Shown in pieces: positions 23,109 to 34,642 of a stretch of 64,000 bases of DNA. Source of the DNA: Molossus alvarezi (taxonomy: Eukaryota; Chordata; Mammalia; Chiroptera; Molossidae); contig CM073886.1 of NCBI GenBank assembly GCA_037176705.1, positions 25,405,501 to 25,469,500 of the forward strand, in the 5' to 3' direction. The translations under genes were made by a program, and so were the position numbers. Numbering within the stretch: the first letter of the stretch is position 1; each line of letters begins with the position of its first letter. The notes beneath the pieces were generated by a model that saw only the letters and a list, made by a program, of their open reading frames with translations, was not told the DNA's origin and searched no databases.

Positions 23109-23342
23109 TTTTTTTTTATCCTCACCCAAGGACATTTTTGCATTTATCTTGAGATAGAGCAGGGAGGGAGAGAGAGAAACATCGATGTGAGAGAGAGACA
23201 TCGAGTGGCTGCCGCCCACACAACCCCAACCAGGGCCGGGGAAGAACCGCAAACAAGATACGTGCCCTTAGAGGGAACCGAACCCGGGCCTCTCAGGTCC
23301 ACGGGCCGACGCTCCAACCGCTGAACCAAACCAGCCAGGGCT
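23109..23342 (-). mobile_element. Ves-type SINE
   Basis: This is a minus-strand copy. Direct repeats AGGATGGTCTTTTT lie at about 23100-23113 and 23343-23356. It splits an L1. Confidence 0.94.
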
Positions 23343-24450
23343 AGGATGGTCTTTTTAAATAAATGGTTCTGGATTAGGTGTAATACCCAGTGGAAAGAAA
23401 TTTATCTGGAATTCATGCCATACCTAAAAGTCCAACTATGAAAGATAAAGCACTTTAGGGGAAAACATCTTCATAAACTTGGAGTAAGCAAAAGTTTCTT
23501 AAATAAGACACAAATAGCACTACCTATAAAAGAAAAAAAATCTATATTTAAATTAATAACTCTTGTGCACCAAAAGACATCACTGAGAGAGAAAAGGCAA
23601 CCCACAGAGTGGGGAGAGATAATTCTTAATGCATAAATTTGACAAAAGATTTTTCTCCAGAATATGTAAAGGACAGATACAAGCCAATATAAATAAGTGG
23701 ACAAAAAAGCCTTGACACAAATTTAACAAAAGAAGAAATCCAAATGGTGTGCATATATTTGATATATATTAATTCATCATCAGATCAGTGCAAATGCAAA
23801 CCACATACCTACAAGAATGGTTAAAATTAAAAAGAAAACACTAGGTGTATTAAGGATATTGAGCAATCAATATGTCAACTGCTATAACCATTTTAGAAAA
23901 CTGTTTTGCATAATTCTAAGTATCATCAATTCTCCTAGATTTCATTCGACAGAAATATATACGTATGCTCATCAGAAGATGATGTATTAACTTGCCCATA
24001 TGAAATTGCCATTTTTTTGTAGGCACTGTCAGCAATTTTATATGGTTCCATCTACTGGAATGCTTAGAGCAGCACTATTTGTTATAGGGAAAGACTGGAA
24101 ATTACCCAAATGTCCACCTACAATAGAATGGTTAAATATATTGTGATATATCCCACAGTAGAATATAGCAATGAGAATGAACATAATATAGCTCTGTTTA
24201 AAAATATGCATGAATCTCAGAAAAATAACATTGAGCAAAGGCAGCTAGTCACAAAAGAGTACGTACTATATGATTCCACTTACATAAAGTACAAAAACAG
24301 ACAAAACTACTCTGCGGTGTTAGAAATCAGGATAGTAGTTAGAATGTTGTCAGAGAAGTGACTAGAAGGGAAGCAAAAAGCAGGAGTCCTACAATATACA
24401 AACTGATTTTAGCATAACATCTAATACTACTACTAAAAACAAACCTATTA
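23343..24450 (+). mobile_element. L1 ORF2 and 3' region, old subfamily
   Basis: Recognisable L1 stretches include CTTGTGCACCAAAAGACATC, GGAAATTACCCAAATGTCCA and ATGATTCCACTTACATAAA, in + order. The frame is broken throughout. Confidence 0.78.
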
Positions 24451-25083
24451 AGTTCAGGATTTATTTGCAGTTTGTTTTGTCCTTAGACTAGCTCCCAGTA
24501 AAGGTGTACAATCATGACTGTGTTTAAAATTTTCTTGGATGAATTCTTTTCTTTCTTTTGTGATATTATCAGTTTGATATATAGCTAAGTTCATTTGTTT
24601 CTGTTTCTATTCAGTTTTAATTTGTTTCCCATGCTTATTGATTTAACTTTATTTTTGAAATATGTAAAAAATTACCATGGTCTAAAAGTTGGAAATATAT
24701 AAAAGGATAACCCAAAAAGACTCATTCCCTTCTTTTCTTCTCCCTACCCACACTTACCCTTTTGCTTTAAAAAAAAAAAAAAAATTATTATTTCTTGCAC
24801 ATTATTTGTTATTAAAATAAATAACAAAATTCATACTGTTCTGTTATTTTTATACTTTCATTCTTTTGGATAGATTTTCTTAGGACACAACTGGAAGAAA
24901 GGTTTGATCATTTAAAAAGACTTTTTAGAGAGGTGGTTCAGCTTCTCAAGACAAATATTTTCATTTTCAGGGAAATCAGTGGTCATTACAGCCTTGATTT
25001 CTGTCATCAACCCATTTCCCAATATTTTAGCATTATGTATCAATTTATCCTAGATCTGAGCCCAAGCTACATTTGTATTAAAT
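24451..25083. other. Intron, no recognised feature
   Basis: This is AT-rich sequence with an A-run at about 24769-24784. I cannot assign it. Confidence 0.45.
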
Positions 25084-25097
25084 GAGGATGTTTACTT

Positions 25098-25316
25098 ATT
25101 TTTTAAATATTTTTTCTTTATTGATTTTAGAGAGAGCAGAAGGGAGAGAGAAAGAGAGAGAGAAACATTGATGAGAAAGAACATCGATTGGCTGCCTTCT
25201 GCATGTCCCCCACTGGGGATTTCGCCCACAACCTGGGCATGTGCCCTGATCGGGACTCGAACCGGCAACCTCTTGGTGCATGGGTCGACGCTCAACCAAT
25301 GAGCCACACGGCATGC
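25098..25316 (-). mobile_element. Second-type tRNA-derived SINE
   Basis: The layout differs from the main Ves type: the A-rich tail contains AATCAATAAAGAAAAAATAT and the body has CATGTCCCCCACTGGGGA. Direct repeats GAGGATGTTTACTT and GAGGATATTTACTT flank it. Similar copies lie at 32720-32934 and 51514-51735. Confidence 0.9.
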
Positions 25317-25330
25317 GAGGATATTTACTT

Positions 25331-25690
25331 TTCATTAATGTTGTTTAAGTGATAAAAAGCCATGTGAAAACCATTTTTCCCAGTTGTTCACATATATTTA
25401 TATGGCACTTGAACAAACAAACCTTTATCCTCTTTTCTCTTAGTTATTTTTGCTAGCAAACAAAATATTAGGAAGAAGGGAACCGGTATCCATGTTTGTT
25501 GATGGCTTCTTCTGTGGTAGGCACTGCACTTGGTCTTCACTTGTATTACCCCATTTAATCCTCCCAGCAGTCCTGCAAGATTACCCAAAAAAATTGTGGA
25601 TACTTCTAAACACTTCAGAATGAGCATTATTATGTAAAATTCAGTAGTGTTTTACATTTTTTAAGGCAAAATATATATGTGTGTATAATG
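25331..25690. other. Intron, no recognised feature
   Basis: I see no exon. The part around 25495-25590 may be an ancient MIR-like piece but is too weak to call. Confidence 0.4.
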
Positions 25691-25880
25691 GCATGCACAA
25701 ATTTAAATACATCATTAGATGAGTTTTTGCATATACATATGTACCACACACCCTTATCAATCAAGATATAGATCACTGTCACCCCAGAAACTTTCTTTGT
25801 GGCCTTCCCAACCAGCCTTCTCTCCAGCCCCTCAGAGACAACCACTGTTCTGGTTTTGTTCACCACAGATTAGGTTTATC

Positions 25881-25881
<1 letters not shown>
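25691..25881 (-). mobile_element. L1 3' region, first of several pieces
   Basis: The + strand reads as reversed L1 3' sequence (CCTCAGAGACAACCACTGTT). It continues at 26191-26478, 27023-28063, 28319-28360, 28609-28734 and 28938-28990 around later SINEs. Confidence 0.7.
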
Positions 25882-25923
<42 letters not shown>

Positions 25924-25942
25924 GATGATGATGATGATGATG
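25882..25942 (+). repeat. (TTA)n and (TGA)n microsatellite
   Basis: About ten TTA units pass through TCATTA to about six TGA units. It is the altered poly-A tail of the adjacent SINE. Confidence 0.93.
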
Positions 25943-26190
25943 TTTTATCCTCACCCAAGGACATTTTTCTATTTTTTGTTCTGATGGAGTGGGAGGGAGA
26001 GAGAGGAAGAGAGAGAGAGAGAGAGAGAAACATCAACATGAAAGGGACACATCGAGTGGCTGCCTCCCGCATGACCCAACCAGGGCCAGGGACAATCTAC
26101 AACGAAGTTCGTGCCCTTAGAGGGAACCGAACCCGGGTCTCTTTGGACCACAGGCCGACGCTCTAACCACTGAGCCAAACCGGCCAGGGC
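25882..26190 (-). mobile_element. Ves-type SINE with expanded trinucleotide tail
   Basis: The SINE body is 25943-26190. Its tail on the minus strand is (CAT)n followed by (TAA)n at about 25882-25942. Direct repeats TAGGTTTATCTT lie outside that tail (about 25870-25881 and 26191-26202), which shows the microsatellite belongs to the SINE. Confidence 0.93.
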
Positions 26191-26478
26191 TAGGTTTATC
26201 TTTTTAGATAGTTTTATATAAATAGAATCATACAATATGGGCTCTTTTGTTTAAAGCTTCTTGAATTCATGTAATGTTTTTGAGGTTCATTGTATGTTTC
26301 AGTACGTCATCCTTTTTTATTGTTTAGTGTTATTCCACTGTATGCGTACAATTTATTTAATCCATTTTCCTTTTACTGGACACTGGGATTGTATAAGTAT
26401 TTATTTCTTTAGCAGGAGAGGAGTTGCTGAGTGTTTTAGTTTTATAAAAGCTGCAGACCTTTTTCAAAAGTGGCTGTA
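26191..26478 (-). mobile_element. L1 3' region, second piece
   Basis: Reversed L1 sequence (AGAATCATACAATATGG, then CTTTTACTGGACACTGGGA) continues the element at 25691. Confidence 0.7.
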
Positions 26479-26479
26479 G

Positions 26480-26753
26480 CCCTGGCCGGTTTGGTTCAGC
26501 GGTTAGAGCGTCGGCCTGCGGTCCCGAGAGACCCGGGTTCAGTTCCCGCTAAGGGCACGTACCTCGGTTGCAGTTTGTCCCTGGCTCTGGTCAGTCGTGC
26601 GGGTGGCAGCCACTCGATGTGTCCCTTCACGTCAATGTTTCTCTCCCTCTCTGTTCCTCTCTCCCCCTCCTACTCTACCTGAACAAAAAATGGAAAAATG
26701 TCCTCGTGTGAGGATAAAAAATAAAAATAAAAAATTAAAAAAAAAAAAAAAAA
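26480..26753 (+). mobile_element. Ves-type SINE, first of a pair
   Basis: This is a full-length copy with a long A-rich tail. The pair is bracketed by one outer repeat AAAGTGGCTGTA (about 26467-26478 and 27023-27034). Confidence 0.94.
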
Positions 26754-27022
26754 ATGCCCTGGCCGGTTTGGCTCAGCGGTTAGAGCGTCGGCCTGCGGTC
26801 CTGAGAGACCCGGGTTCGGTTCCCGCTAAGGGCACGTACCTCGGTTGCAGTTTGTCCCTGGCCCTGGTCGGTTGTGCGGGTGGCAGCCACTCGATGTGTT
26901 CCTTTCACATCGATGTTTCTCTCTCTCTCTCTGTTCCTCTCTCTCTCCCCCCACTCTACCTGAACAAAAAATGGAAAAATGTCCTCGGGTGAGGATAAAA
27001 AATTTAAAAAAATAAATTAAAA
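26754..27022 (+). mobile_element. Ves-type SINE, second of a pair
   Basis: This is a full-length copy starting inside or right after the first copy's tail. No separate direct repeat is visible between the two beyond A-runs. Confidence 0.94.
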
Positions 27023-28063
27023 AAGTGGCTGTAACATTTTGCAACTCTCCTCCCCCACCCCGACCCCCGGCCCCAAAGGCATAAAAGTTCTAATTATGCC
27101 ACATCGTCAACATTTGGCAAAGTGAGTCTTTTTCATTTTAGCCATTCTGAATTGTGTGCATTGGGAGTATCTCATTGTGGTTTTATTTTGCTTGTCTGTG
27201 ATATCTAATGATATTGAGCACTTTTTAAAGTGCTTATTAGCTGTTTGTGTGAAAGATTTTTTTAAACCTTTTGTCCATTTTTCCAATGTTTTGTAATAGA
27301 AAGTTTTATATAGTGAAATTAAAAGAATTTTCAGTCAACACTCATATGTACATCACCTAGGTTCTACCATTAATATTTCATCATGCTTGTTTTATCTCAT
27401 GTGCAATCATCTCTCTCTTGTCAACCATCAGTCTCTCTTATGTTTTTTGACATGTTTCAAAATAAATTACAAGCATCTGTACATGTCTCCTTAAAGATGT
27501 CAACATGTATATCATTAACATATAGTTCAGTCTTTATTTAAAATGATCTTATTTTGAGAACAGATTGTCTTGTGCTTCTCCTCATTTTCCTGCACCCTAA
27601 CCCATTGCCTGCCTTTCCTGGCCAGTTGTACTCTGAGGTACTCAGGTTGGTTTTACATTTATGTCTGTGATACACTTCAAATTAATCTTTGTGTCTACTA
27701 TGAGGTAGGGGTTGAGGCTCATGTTCTTTTTCATATGAATGCCTGCTTGTTACAACACCATTTGTTTAAAAAAGTATCCCTTTTCTCCATTGGATTGCTT
27801 TGGCCCCTTTGTCTAAAATTCAGCGATCATTTAAGTGTGGATCAGTGTCTGGACTTTCTGTTGTCTTTCATTGATCTGTTTCTTAATCCTTATGCCAGTA
27901 CTACACTGTCTTGATTACTGGAGCTTTACAGTTAGTTGGTCTTGAAATCAGGTAGGATAAGTTCTCCAACTTTGCTCTCCTTTTACAGTATTGCTCTGGA
28001 TATTCTAGGTCCTTTGCATCTTCATTTCTGTTTTAGAATCAGCTTGTTTAAAAAAACTAGCAG
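27023..28063 (-). mobile_element. L1 ORF2 region, third piece
   Basis: The + strand carries reversed ORF2 sequence, for example ATCTCATTGTGGTTTTATTT, GGTTGAGGCTCATGTTCTTT and CCTTATGCCAGTACTACACT. About 27290-27530 looks like a different, possibly inserted repeat. Confidence 0.78.
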
Positions 28064-28318
28064 AGCCCTGGCTGGGTAGCTCAGTTGGACATCTCTATAC
28101 ACCAAGGTTGCAGGTTCGATCCCAGTCAGGACACACACAAGAATCAACCAAGAAATGCATAAATAAGTGAACAACGAATTGATCTCTCTCTCTCTTTCTC
28201 TTTCCCTCCCTCCTTCCCACTTTGCCTCTCTCTCTCCCACTTTGCCTCTCTCCCTCCCACTCTCTCTCCCTCCCTCCTCCCTTTCTTCTCGCTGTAAAAT
28301 CAATAAATAAAAATTTTT
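28064..28318 (+). mobile_element. Short-bodied Ves-related SINE with CT-rich tract
   Basis: It has the same subtype layout as 13862 (AGAATCAACCAAGAAATGCA) and a long pyrimidine tract. Direct repeats AAAAAACTAGCAG and AAAAAACCAGCAG flank it. Confidence 0.92.
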
Positions 28319-28360
28319 AAAAAACCAGCAGTAATATGATTGGTAGAGTGTTGAATTTTT

Positions 28361-28608
28361 TTTTTTTTATCCTCACCCGAGGATATTTTTCCATTTTTTT
28401 TACAGATAGAGTGGGAGGGAGAGAGAGGAAGGGAGAGAGAGAGAGAAACATCGACGTGAAGGGACACATCGAGTGGCTGCCACCCGCACGACCAACCAGG
28501 GCCGGGGACAAACTGCAACCGAAGTACGTGTCCTTAGCGGGAACCGAACCCGGGTCTCTCGGGACCGCAGGCCGACGCTCTAACTGCTGAGCCAAACTGG
28601 CCAGGGCC
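28361..28608 (-). mobile_element. Ves-type SINE
   Basis: This is a full-length minus-strand copy. Direct repeats AGAGTGTTGAAT lie at 28345-28356 and 28609-28620. Confidence 0.95.
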
Positions 28609-28620
28609 AGAGTGTTGAAT

Positions 28621-28734
28621 TTGTATGTTAATTTATTCCAGTCCATCAATATGACATCTCTCCATTTATATGGCTTTCCATAATCTCTCTCAGCAGTATT
28701 TTTCTAGTTTTTAGTTAGAGGTCTTGTACATAAT
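28621..28734 (-). mobile_element. L1 ORF2 region, further piece
   Basis: This is the continuation of the L1 (TTATTCCAGTCCATCAATAT) between two SINEs. Confidence 0.65.
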
Positions 28735-28937
28735 TTTTTTTTTTTTTTTTTAGATAGAGTGGAAGGAAGGGAGGGAGGGGGAGAGAGAGAGATAGAGAAG
28801 CATCGATGTGAGAGAGACACATCACTTGGTTCCCTCCAGCTTGGCTTTACAACCCTGACCAAGGGACCGGGGATCAAACCCAAGACCATTTGGTCCAAGG
28901 GCCGACACCCTAACAGCTGAGCCAAACCAGCCAGGGC
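28735..28937 (-). mobile_element. Ves-type SINE, tail-shortened
   Basis: This is a minus-strand copy in which poly-A follows directly after the CT-rich region, without the GAACAAAAAATGG motif. Flanking CATAAAT-like repeats are short. Confidence 0.9.
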
Positions 28938-31139
28938 CATAAATCTCTTTTTGACAGTGTTGTCAATGAAATTGGTTTTTTAAATTTCATTTTAGACACT
29001 CTGACTTTATGACCTAAACATTGCATTCTGCTCTGCTTTGCTGATGATTTCGTAGACTTCTAATAACCCTTTTTTAATTGTCATTGATGTAGGAAGTTAC
29101 GTATTAATTTATGCTTCTGTGAAGTATCAGGTAAAAACCCCTTTGGAAAGACATTTCATTGTGCATTACTTCAGATAAGGATTTATTTTTTCCAAAACTC
29201 CTAGAAATCTCCCAGAGTGAGTTTATTTGTGCCTATATGTTATGCTCATATATGTGTTTGTAGATATGTGTATTTTCAAGAAAATAACAGGTAACTTACA
29301 TACCATTGTTGTTGGTGGATGCATTTTGATTTAACTGGTTTTGTGATGATTGGTTATTGATGTAGCATATATTATTTAAGTGTTGGACTCTGAAGTACTA
29401 GGGCTGCAAATGGGGAGAGCTACAATTTCTTCTCTCAAGGAACAGTCCAACAGTTTAGTTCATTCCACAACCATTGATAAGGGTTATTGGTGGTGTACTT
29501 GCTATAGAAACAGAGCAACCAAGTATAAAGAAACCAAATAAAAATCCATGTTTTAAAAAATATTTCTTATCTTGGAAAAAAACAAACAAAAGAAACAGGG
29601 GGTGCCTCTATGTTATTACTGAATGTATACTGCTTTCTTTATTTTAACTTGTTTCAGTGCTTCAGTATGATCCTGTATACAGTCAGTGAACATCTCCCAC
29701 AGCCTTGCCATTTGTGACTGAACATTGCTATCACTGGCACACTGGCACATACTTTAGGAAATAAGTTTTTATTTTTCCCGCTGACTCAGCGTAGTAGCAC
29801 CAGACTCGGGAAATAAAAGGACTCTGCTTAGGCTGTAGGGAGTATATATCCATCTATTTAGGCTGTATGATACTCATGAAGTTCCATGCTATTATGAATG
29901 TTCTGAACTGGTAACGAGCCTCATTTTGAAAAGAATTGATTATTGGTGACAGTACTATTGTTCTAAGCTGCATTTATTTAGCTATCCACACAATCCAGCA
30001 CTTTACAGATCTCTGTGTTCATGAATTTGCCCTATCATTGTTAAGACTTTCTACAATATTCTAGTTTTCCAGCTTCCTTTTTCGTGGCTTATTTGAAAAT
30101 TGTATATAACCTTGTAAAAACAACAGAGAGGGACTTTGTCATGTTATTTCCCAAGGTTTTTTGTTTTTACTAAATATTATTTGTGTATATGTGTATATGT
30201 AAAATCTTCTTAATATAGTTTGAATACATCTGATATCCCACTTCTTGATTTCTTTTGAAACTTTTTTGTTTATTTTGTATTCTCTGTATGAGTGATCTCT
30301 ACTGTTGTGACTAAGACAGTGTTTCTTTTTGACAATGTGTTAGGTAAGTTTGCCCTATTTCCTGTTTCTCTCTCCCTTGTTAGAAGTTCTCACCCTCCTC
30401 TTTGAAACTTCCATATGCTCTTATTAACATGTAGGTAATGTTCTCTGAGGTTTAAAAAGACTTTGTTTTCAAAAATAATATTTAGGGGAAAAGTTGAAAT
30501 TATAACAAACACCACTCTAGAAATAACCATTGTGATCATACATAAAGTAATAGCTGATACCAGTTTTTATGAGAAATGTTTTTCTTGTCAGTCATTGTCT
30601 GCACTTCTCATTCTCGGTTTTGCATTTTCTTTGGTCTTTTTCTGCTACTTAGCCTATTAGCTTTTTAAAGAATAGTTTGATTCATTCTAAAATGGTACTA
30701 TAGTATATACTTATGGCAGATTTGTGACAAAGAAGAAAAGGAGAGACAAAAAGACTAATACACATTCCTACTACTCAGATATTCACTGTTAAATTTAGTA
30801 GTATCTCCTTAATCTTTTTTCTGTATAAGCTATTTTTGTTTTTAAATGTCACTAATGTAAATGTATTTCATGATTTTTTTTTTCAATTTTACATACATAT
30901 TTGTAATTTTAAAAAAATTTTGTTTTATCAGTGACAGTTTAATTATTGCATACCAGCTCAAGTGAGTGCATCATTTAACCAGATCCTTACTCTTTGACAG
31001 TTAAATTGTTTTTATTTTTTACCACAGATTAAAATCTTTGTACTGCCACTTTTGAAATGGTTAAAATACATTTTTAGTTCCATTTCTTAAAGTGTTTCTT
31101 ATTTTGTTGGCTCGGGTAAAATTTTAAGGTGTATCTTGG

Positions 31140-31345
31140 CTAAGAGCATGGATTTTGGGCACAGACAGTTCTAAGAGTAAGAATCCCAGCCAGTTACCTT
31201 ACCACTCTTGGTTTCTTCATCTGTAATTGGGATGAAAATATAATAAATTTACCTATCTGTTAGAGTTGATGAGGGAATTAAATGAATTGAAACAAAGTTC
31301 TTTCTTAGCACAATGTCTTACTGCATAGTTAGTGCTAAATAAAAA
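31140..31345 (+). mobile_element. MIR SINE remnant
   Basis: The central MIR pattern is present: a GGCTAAGAGCATGGATTTTG start, a TTCTTCATCTGTAATTGGGA core and a GAGGGAATTAAATGA end. Confidence 0.8.
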
Positions 31346-31704
31346 CCTGGAGTAATTGTTGAATTGTTTCTATTTTACAGGAATAAAGGAATTAAAATGA
31401 AATTTAGTCTCATTTATTTATTATGCCTAATATGCCATCTTCTCTGTTCGAGTGGTTCATCAAAATATGTTTACATAGTAAACAAGAGAATTTCAGTTTG
31501 TGAGATGATGAAAGTCCTCTTGTTATAAATTAATTTTTGTAGTTAAAAATTCTGGAATGCCTGTTACTCATTTATCATAGACTTCACCAAAATGTTTTTC
31601 TCTGGCATTATTAGACTGCTTTACAAAAATGTGGCTTTGGGGTTGGTAGTATATTCTGTCCTCTGACTGTCCCTCAGAGAGTCATACTAGGCAGAATTCA
31701 AGTT

Positions 31705-31955
31705 TTTTAATCTTGTCAATTATTTTCAGACAGCTTTATTCTTAATGTTTAAACAAGAAGTGTCAGGCTTAACTTATTTGCCAAATAATGAGAGAATGAC
31801 GATAGTGTGTACTATAGCAGAGTCATTTCCTAGAACAGTATCAGAATAACGTGAGGTAAGGAAATGTCTATTTTGCAGAAAATCAGAATATAATTTACTG
31901 ACAGTTTTCATGAAATAAATTACTCATTTCTTCTTAATCTTAGATCTGTAGAAAT
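31705..31955 (+). repeat. Inverted duplication, arm 1
   Basis: About 240 bases here align to the reverse complement of 35760-36000 with roughly 30 differences by my hand count. Both arms share AATGACGATAGTGT and GAGTCATTTCCTAGAAC. I do not recognise the sequence as a named family. Confidence 0.85.
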
Positions 31956-32410
31956 ATTTTTAAAATTCAGAAAGATTAGAAAATCAACACTTAGCAATTA
32001 CCAGCATAATAATTGTTTTAGACAAGAATTACCAATGGATACTAAAACTATTTAGTATAAGAGAGAGTTTGATGAGGAAAGGATATTTATATAATGCTAG
32101 ATATTTTCTTGTAGTATACTTATTAATTACAAAATTATAGAGGGATAAGTAACGACTTCACAGTGAAGAAACCTAGAAGACATTACCTTAACAATGTGAC
32201 CAAACTTAACATCACCAGTATTGGATCAAACTGATACCTTGTGCCACTGAGAAGGCATGGCATCACCTCTGTGGTCTTCCTGACAAAGGTCATAACTTGA
32301 TCTAATTGTGAGGAACCAAGAGAAGAGCCTAAACTGAGTGTCACTCACAGAATAACTAACCTGTACTCTTCAAATATATGATAAAAGACAAGAAAAGAGA
32401 AGAATGAGAT

Positions 32411-32695
32411 GTCCTGGCCAGTCAGGCTCAGTTGATTGGAGCATTGACCCATATACCAAAAGGTGGTGGGTTCAATTTCTGATCATGGTACATACCCAGG
32501 TTACAGGTTCAATCCCTTGTGGGGTGTGCACTTGAAAGGTAACAGATTGATGTTTCTCTCTTACATCAATGTTTCTCTCTCTCTCTGTCTTCCTCCCTCC
32601 CTCCCTCTTACCCTTCCTTCCCCCTTTCGTCTCTCTCAAATCAATAGAAATATGTCCTCTAGTGAGGATAAAAAATAAAATAAAATAAAAAGAAA
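32411..32695 (+). mobile_element. Ves-related SINE, older subtype
   Basis: The head is GTCCTGGCCAGTCAGGCTCA, followed by a second GGTTCAATCCC block, a CT-rich part and an AGTGAGGATAAAAAATAAAA tail. Confidence 0.88.
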
Positions 32696-32719
32696 GAGGC
32701 TGCAGAACTGTTCCCTTTT

Positions 32720-32934
32720 TTAAAAAAAATATTATTTTCCTTTATTGATTTTAGAGAGGAAGGGAGAGGGAGAGAGAGAAATGTCGATGAGAGAGAACAT
32801 CGATTGGCCACCTCCTGCATGCCCCCCACTGGGGATCAGGCTCACAACCTGGGCATGTGTCCTGGCCAGGAATCAAACCAGCGGCCTCTTGGTGCATGGA
32901 TCAACACTCAACCACTGAGCTACACCAGCCGGAC
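32720..32934 (-). mobile_element. Second-type tRNA-derived SINE
   Basis: This is the same type as 25098-25316 (CATGCCCCCCACTGGGGA). The flanking repeats are AGAACTGTTCCCTTTT (32704-32719) and AGACCTGTTCCCTTTT (32935-32950). Confidence 0.92.
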
Positions 32935-32951
32935 AGACCTGTTCCCTTTTA

Positions 32952-33216
32952 TTTTTTTATTTATTTATTTTTTTTATCCTCACCCGAGGACACTTTTCCA
33001 TTTTTTGTACAGATAGAGTGGGAGGGAGAGAGAAGAAGGGAAAGAGAGTGAGAAACATCGACGCGAAGGGACACATCGAGTGGCTGCCACCCGCACGACC
33101 AACCAGGGCCGGGGACAAACTGCAACCGAAGCACGCGCCCTTAGCGGGAACCGAACCCGGGTCTCTCTGGACCGCAGGCCGACACTCTAACCACTGAGCC
33201 AAACTGGCCAGGGCCA
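32952..33216 (-). mobile_element. Ves-type SINE at the same target site
   Basis: This is a full-length copy. Its repeats are AGACCTGTTCCCTTTTA (32935-32951) and AGATCTGTTCCCTTTTA (33217-33233), so it reused the right-hand duplicate of the preceding SINE. Confidence 0.94.
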
Positions 33217-33233
33217 GATCTGTTCCCTTTTAA

Positions 33234-33606
33234 AGGCGACTGAAAGACCTGACAATAAAATACACCAAGTGATCCTGAACTGGGTTATGAAATGAAAAAC
33301 TTATTTTTATTTCTTCTGCTTTAAAGGATATCATCAGGACAACTGATACAATTTGAATGAGGTCTGGGGTTGAGAAATAGTATTGTATCAGTGTTAATTC
33401 CTGATTTAAGTAATTATACTACGGTTTTGTAAGAGGATATCCTTATTTTTAGGAAACATGCACCAAAGTGTTTAGAGGTAAAAAGGCAACCTATTTGCAA
33501 CTTACTCTCAATGGTTCAGGGGAAAACTTTATGTATAGATATGGAAAGAGTATGATAAAACAAGTATGACAGAGACATTAACATTCAGGGAATTTGGATA
33601 GTAGAT
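33234..33606. other. Intron, no recognised feature
   Basis: This is unique AT-rich sequence with nothing supported. Confidence 0.5.
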
Positions 33607-33621
33607 ACATAGGAAATCTTT

Positions 33622-33720
33622 TTTTCTTTTTTTTGGTACATGCCCCTAGTGGAAACCGAACCTAGTACTCTATGGTCCACAGGCCGACGCTCCAACCGCT
33701 GAGCCAAACCAGCCAGGGCT
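33622..33720 (-). mobile_element. Short tRNA-head-only SINE
   Basis: Only the tRNA-like head is present, followed by ACC and then poly-A. Direct repeats ACATAGGAAATCTTT (33607-33621) and ACATAAGAATTCTTT (33721-33735) flank it. Confidence 0.88.
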
Positions 33721-33802
33721 ACATAAGAATTCTTTGTACTATTTTTGCAACTTTACTGTAGGTCAGATATTATTTAAAAATAAAGTTTTTAAAAAGCAAA
33801 CA

Positions 33803-34055
33803 CCTTGGCTGGTTTGGCTCAGTGGTTAGAGCGTCGGCCTGTGGTCCAGAGAGACCCGGGTTCGGTTCCCACTAAGGGCGCGTACCTCGGTTGCAGTTTG
33901 TCCCAGCCCTGGTTGGTCGTGCTGGAGGCAGCCACTCGATGTGTCCCTTTCACATCGATGTTTCTCTCTCTCTGTCTCTTCCTCTCTCTCTCTCTTCCAC
34001 TCTGTCTGAACAAAAAATGGAAAAATGTCCTTAGGTGAGGATTAAAAAAAAAAAA
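33803..34055 (+). mobile_element. Ves-type SINE, first of a pair
   Basis: This is a full-length copy, head CTTGGCTGGTTTGGCTCAG, tail GGTGAGGATTAAAAAA. Confidence 0.94.
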
Positions 34056-34066
34056 CGTTATCAGCC

Positions 34067-34315
34067 CTGGCCGGTTTTGCTCAGCGGTTAGAGCGTCGGC
34101 CTGCGGTCCAGAGAGACCCCGGTTCAGTTCCCGCTAAGGGCATGTACCTCGGTTGCAGTTTGTCCCCGGCCCTGGTTGGTCGTGCGGGTGGCAGCCACTC
34201 GATGTGTCCCTTTCACTTTGATGTTTCTCTCTCTCTCGTCCTCTCTCTCCCTCCCACTCTATCTGAACAAAAAATGGAAAAATGTCCTCGGGTGAGGATT
34301 AAAAAAAACAACAAA
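34067..34315 (+). mobile_element. Ves-type SINE, second of a pair
   Basis: This is a full-length copy with direct repeats ACGTTATCA on both sides (about 34055-34065 and 34320-34330), inserted at the end of the first copy's tail. Confidence 0.94.
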
Positions 34316-34401
34316 AAAACACGTTATCAAACTGTACATTTTAGATCTGTGCATTTCAGTGTTTCTAAATTATAGCTCGACTTAAAAAATTTTAACGACA
34401 G

Positions 34402-34642
34402 CCCTGGCCAGTTTGGCTCAGCGGTTAGAGCATCGGCCCATGGACCAAAGAGTCTTGGGTTCGATTCCGGTCAAGGGCATATACCTCAGTTCGATCCCTG
34501 GCCCTGGTCCTGGTCGTGCAGGAGGCAACCAGTCATTGCGTCTCTCTCTCTCGCATTAATGTTTCTCTCTCTCCTTCCCTCCCTCCCACTCTACCTGAAA
34601 ATAAATGGAAATATACCCTCAGGTGAGGATTTAAAAAAAATT
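34402..34642 (+). mobile_element. Ves-type SINE, older variant
   Basis: The head AGCCCTGGCCAGTTTGGCTC and an anticodon-region ACCAAAGAGTCTTGGGTTCG are present. The likely repeats are TTTTAACGACA and TTTTAATGACA. Confidence 0.92.

Larger units (their letters stand above)
28938..32410. other. Intron, mostly unique, with one MIR
   Basis: The first 50 bases finish the L1. A MIR remnant on the + strand spans about 31140-31345 (AAGAGCATGGATTTTGGGCA, TTTCTTCATCTGTAATTGGG). One arm of an inverted duplication lies at 31705-31955. The rest shows no exon or nameable repeat. Confidence 0.6.
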
